Position numbers and translations under genes: made by a program. The notes under the pieces are model-generated. The model saw nothing but the letters and a program-made list of their open reading frames with translations. It did no database searches and was not told the origin of the DNA. From contig CAJUQM010000083.1 in NCBI GenBank assembly GCA_910588005.1, positions 1 to 6,891 of the forward strand: a DNA stretch of 6,891 bases. Direction: 5' to 3'. This document shows, piece by piece, positions 6,102 to 6,891 of the stretch; position 1 is the stretch's first letter, and each line of letters starts with the position of its first letter. Source of the DNA: an uncultured Oscillibacter sp. Lineage in GTDB: Bacteria; Bacillota; Clostridia; Oscillospirales; Oscillospiraceae.

Positions 6102-6261
6102 GAGCCTATCCCAAAATTACCCGCACACTGCTCGTGCCGCATATTTTCCGCCATACTGCGTTGATTTTCCTTGCCGGGCGTCAGCCCGCCTGCGAAAAAT
6201 CGCCTTGTTTGGCAAAAAATCTGCGGCACGATCAGCGCACGGCTAATTTCGGGATAGGCTC
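6102..6261. mobile_element. 160-bp MITE-like palindromic element with TAA target duplication
   Basis: The ends GAGCCTATCCC and GGGATAGGCTC are inverted. Counting one flanking base, the terminal repeats match at 21 of 23 positions (6101-6123 with 6240-6262). The symmetry continues inward to about 47 bases per arm with 40 matches (6101-6147 with 6216-6262), ending near a CGGGC-GTCA-GCCCG tip. TAA occurs on both sides (6099-6101 and 6262-6264), consistent with a 3-bp target duplication. It encodes no protein of its own, so it would be mobilised by a transposase elsewhere; IS5-type enzymes that duplicate a TNA target are a reasonable guess. On either strand its RNA would fold into one long hairpin. 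Confidence 0.8.
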
Positions 6262-6264
6262 TAA

Positions 6265-6355
6265 GTCTTTTAGCCGTTCGGAAACTGCTGCTCCGCGTAT
6301 GCCAAACCGCTTTTTGCTTCTCAGAGAATTTTGCCGCCCGGTCCCGTTCCCCCTG
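6265..6355. other. Spacer downstream of glnN, nothing recognised
   Basis: Between the palindromic element and the glutamine synthetase stop I see no gene. Read on the minus strand, a small TTCTC-T-GAGAA palindrome is present but has no T tract after it, so it is not a convincing terminator. Confidence 0.5.
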
Positions 6356-6891
6356 TTATCTCACGCCAAACAGCAGGTCGCCATAGGTGGGGAATGGCCA
6401 GTATCTCTTTGCGGTGATGGTCTCCGCCTCATCGCAAGCCCGGCGCAGCCGGTCCATCTGCGGCAGCACCCGGTCCCGGATGCCCTCGGACTCCGTCCTT
6501 ATATCGTTGGCTTCCGCCAGCTCTTCCACCAGCTGCTCCAGCTCCGCTGTCCTGGCGGCAATCTGATCGGTGAGACCGGACAGCTTCTCCAACAACGCTG
6601 TCTCATACGCGCAGGCGCAGCCGGGACTCAGCGCTTTTTTGCCGGCCGCCGCCCTTGCGGTTTCGCCGGCAAACGCCTGTATGGCGGGAAGAATCTCGGT
6701 GCGGGCCATGTCCGCCATGGTCCTGGCCTCAATGACAATGGTCTTGCAGTAGTTGTCCAGAGTAACCTCATAACGGGAGACCAATTCCGCCTTGGTATAC
6801 ACGCCGTGCGAAGTGAGCATATCCACGTTCTTCTGATCCAGCAGATGGGGAACGCAGTCCGGCGTACTGGGGTAGTTCATCAGCCCCCTCT
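6356..6891 (-). CDS. glnN: Glutamine synthetase type III, C-terminal part (start beyond the right edge)
   Basis: The visible 178 residues are the C-terminal quarter of a type III glutamine synthetase, which makes glutamine from glutamate, ammonia and ATP; full proteins are about 700 residues and form large double-ring oligomers. Supporting blocks are YPSTPDCVPHL, KAELVSRYEV, NYCKTIVIEARTM (an insert-specific helix of this family) and the near-terminal KRYWPFPTYGDLLFG before the TAA at 6356-6358. A Glu-rich coiled segment (SGLTDQIAARTAELEQLVEEL) lies between. The frame continues past the Met at 6880 to the window edge (RGLM...), so that Met is internal, not a start. The gene converges on corA. 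Its nearest clear terminator is the bidirectional hairpin at 6054-6097, beyond the MITE-like element, so the element probably lies in the 3' untranslated region of its mRNA. Confidence 0.92.
   Translation of the reverse strand, partial: RGLMNYPSTPDCVPHLLDQKNVDMLTSHGVYTKAELVSRYEVTLDNYCKTIVIEARTMADMARTEILPAIQAFAGETARAAAGKKALSPGCACAYETALLEKLSGLTDQIAARTAELEQLVEELAEANDIRTESEGIRDRVLPQMDRLRRACDEAETITAKRYWPFPTYGDLLFGVR

Noticed and set aside
5995..6246. 83-codon plus-strand frame starting at an ATG with an upstream GGAGGG
   Set aside because: It reads through a strong terminator hairpin and most of the palindromic element; its composition follows those repeats and it shows no recognisable protein motif.
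6356..6880. Independent 174-residue minus-strand gene starting at 6880
   Set aside because: The frame stays open to the window edge and the sequence is an internal to C-terminal part of type III glutamine synthetase, so it is a partial gene rather than a small complete one.

Overview
The window looks like chromosome from a moderately GC-rich, low-copy Firmicute, most likely a gut Clostridia/Oscillospirales-type bacterium. This is inferred from strong AGGAGG-type ribosome sites, U-tract hairpin terminators, the mix of families (AmmeMemoRadiSam pair, AsnB, short CorA, type III glutamine synthetase, DUF6076-like protein) and their sequence style. No rRNA, tRNA or CRISPR array is visible.

Layout, left to right. 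(1) Bases 2-340 hold the 3' end of a Cys-containing DUF6076-like gene that starts outside the window. (2) Bases 400-2606 hold a two-gene operon with an ATGA stop/start overlap. It encodes a fused MEMO-AMMECR1 protein and its partner radical SAM enzyme, the AmmeMemoRadiSam system; its biochemical role is still unsettled. (3) Bases 2607-2877 are a non-coding leader with its own promoter, a 13-bp 5' hairpin, further pairing elements and a strong intrinsic terminator that ends one base before the asnB ribosome site. Any transcript reaching asnB from this promoter or further upstream must pass the terminator, so this is a candidate attenuator or riboswitch of no family I recognise. (4) asnB (2878-4707), glutamine-dependent asparagine synthetase, ends in a perfect 13-bp hairpin terminator. 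(5) A roughly 215-bp spacer carries a hairpin and promoter candidates, followed by a CorA-family divalent-cation transporter (5000-5911). (6) The convergent interval 5912-6355 holds a 14-bp perfect palindrome, a bidirectional terminator and a 160-bp palindromic MITE-like element flanked by TAA. (7) On the minus strand, the C-terminal part of a type III glutamine synthetase runs off the right edge.

How the parts relate: glutamine synthetase makes the glutamine that AsnB uses as amide donor, but the two are on opposite strands and separated by corA and terminators, so there is no evidence of co-transcription. The AmmeMemoRadiSam pair is a self-contained unit. The strongest candidates for something undescribed are the asnB leader RNA and, because its function is poorly known, the AmmeMemoRadiSam operon with its shortened radical SAM partner.
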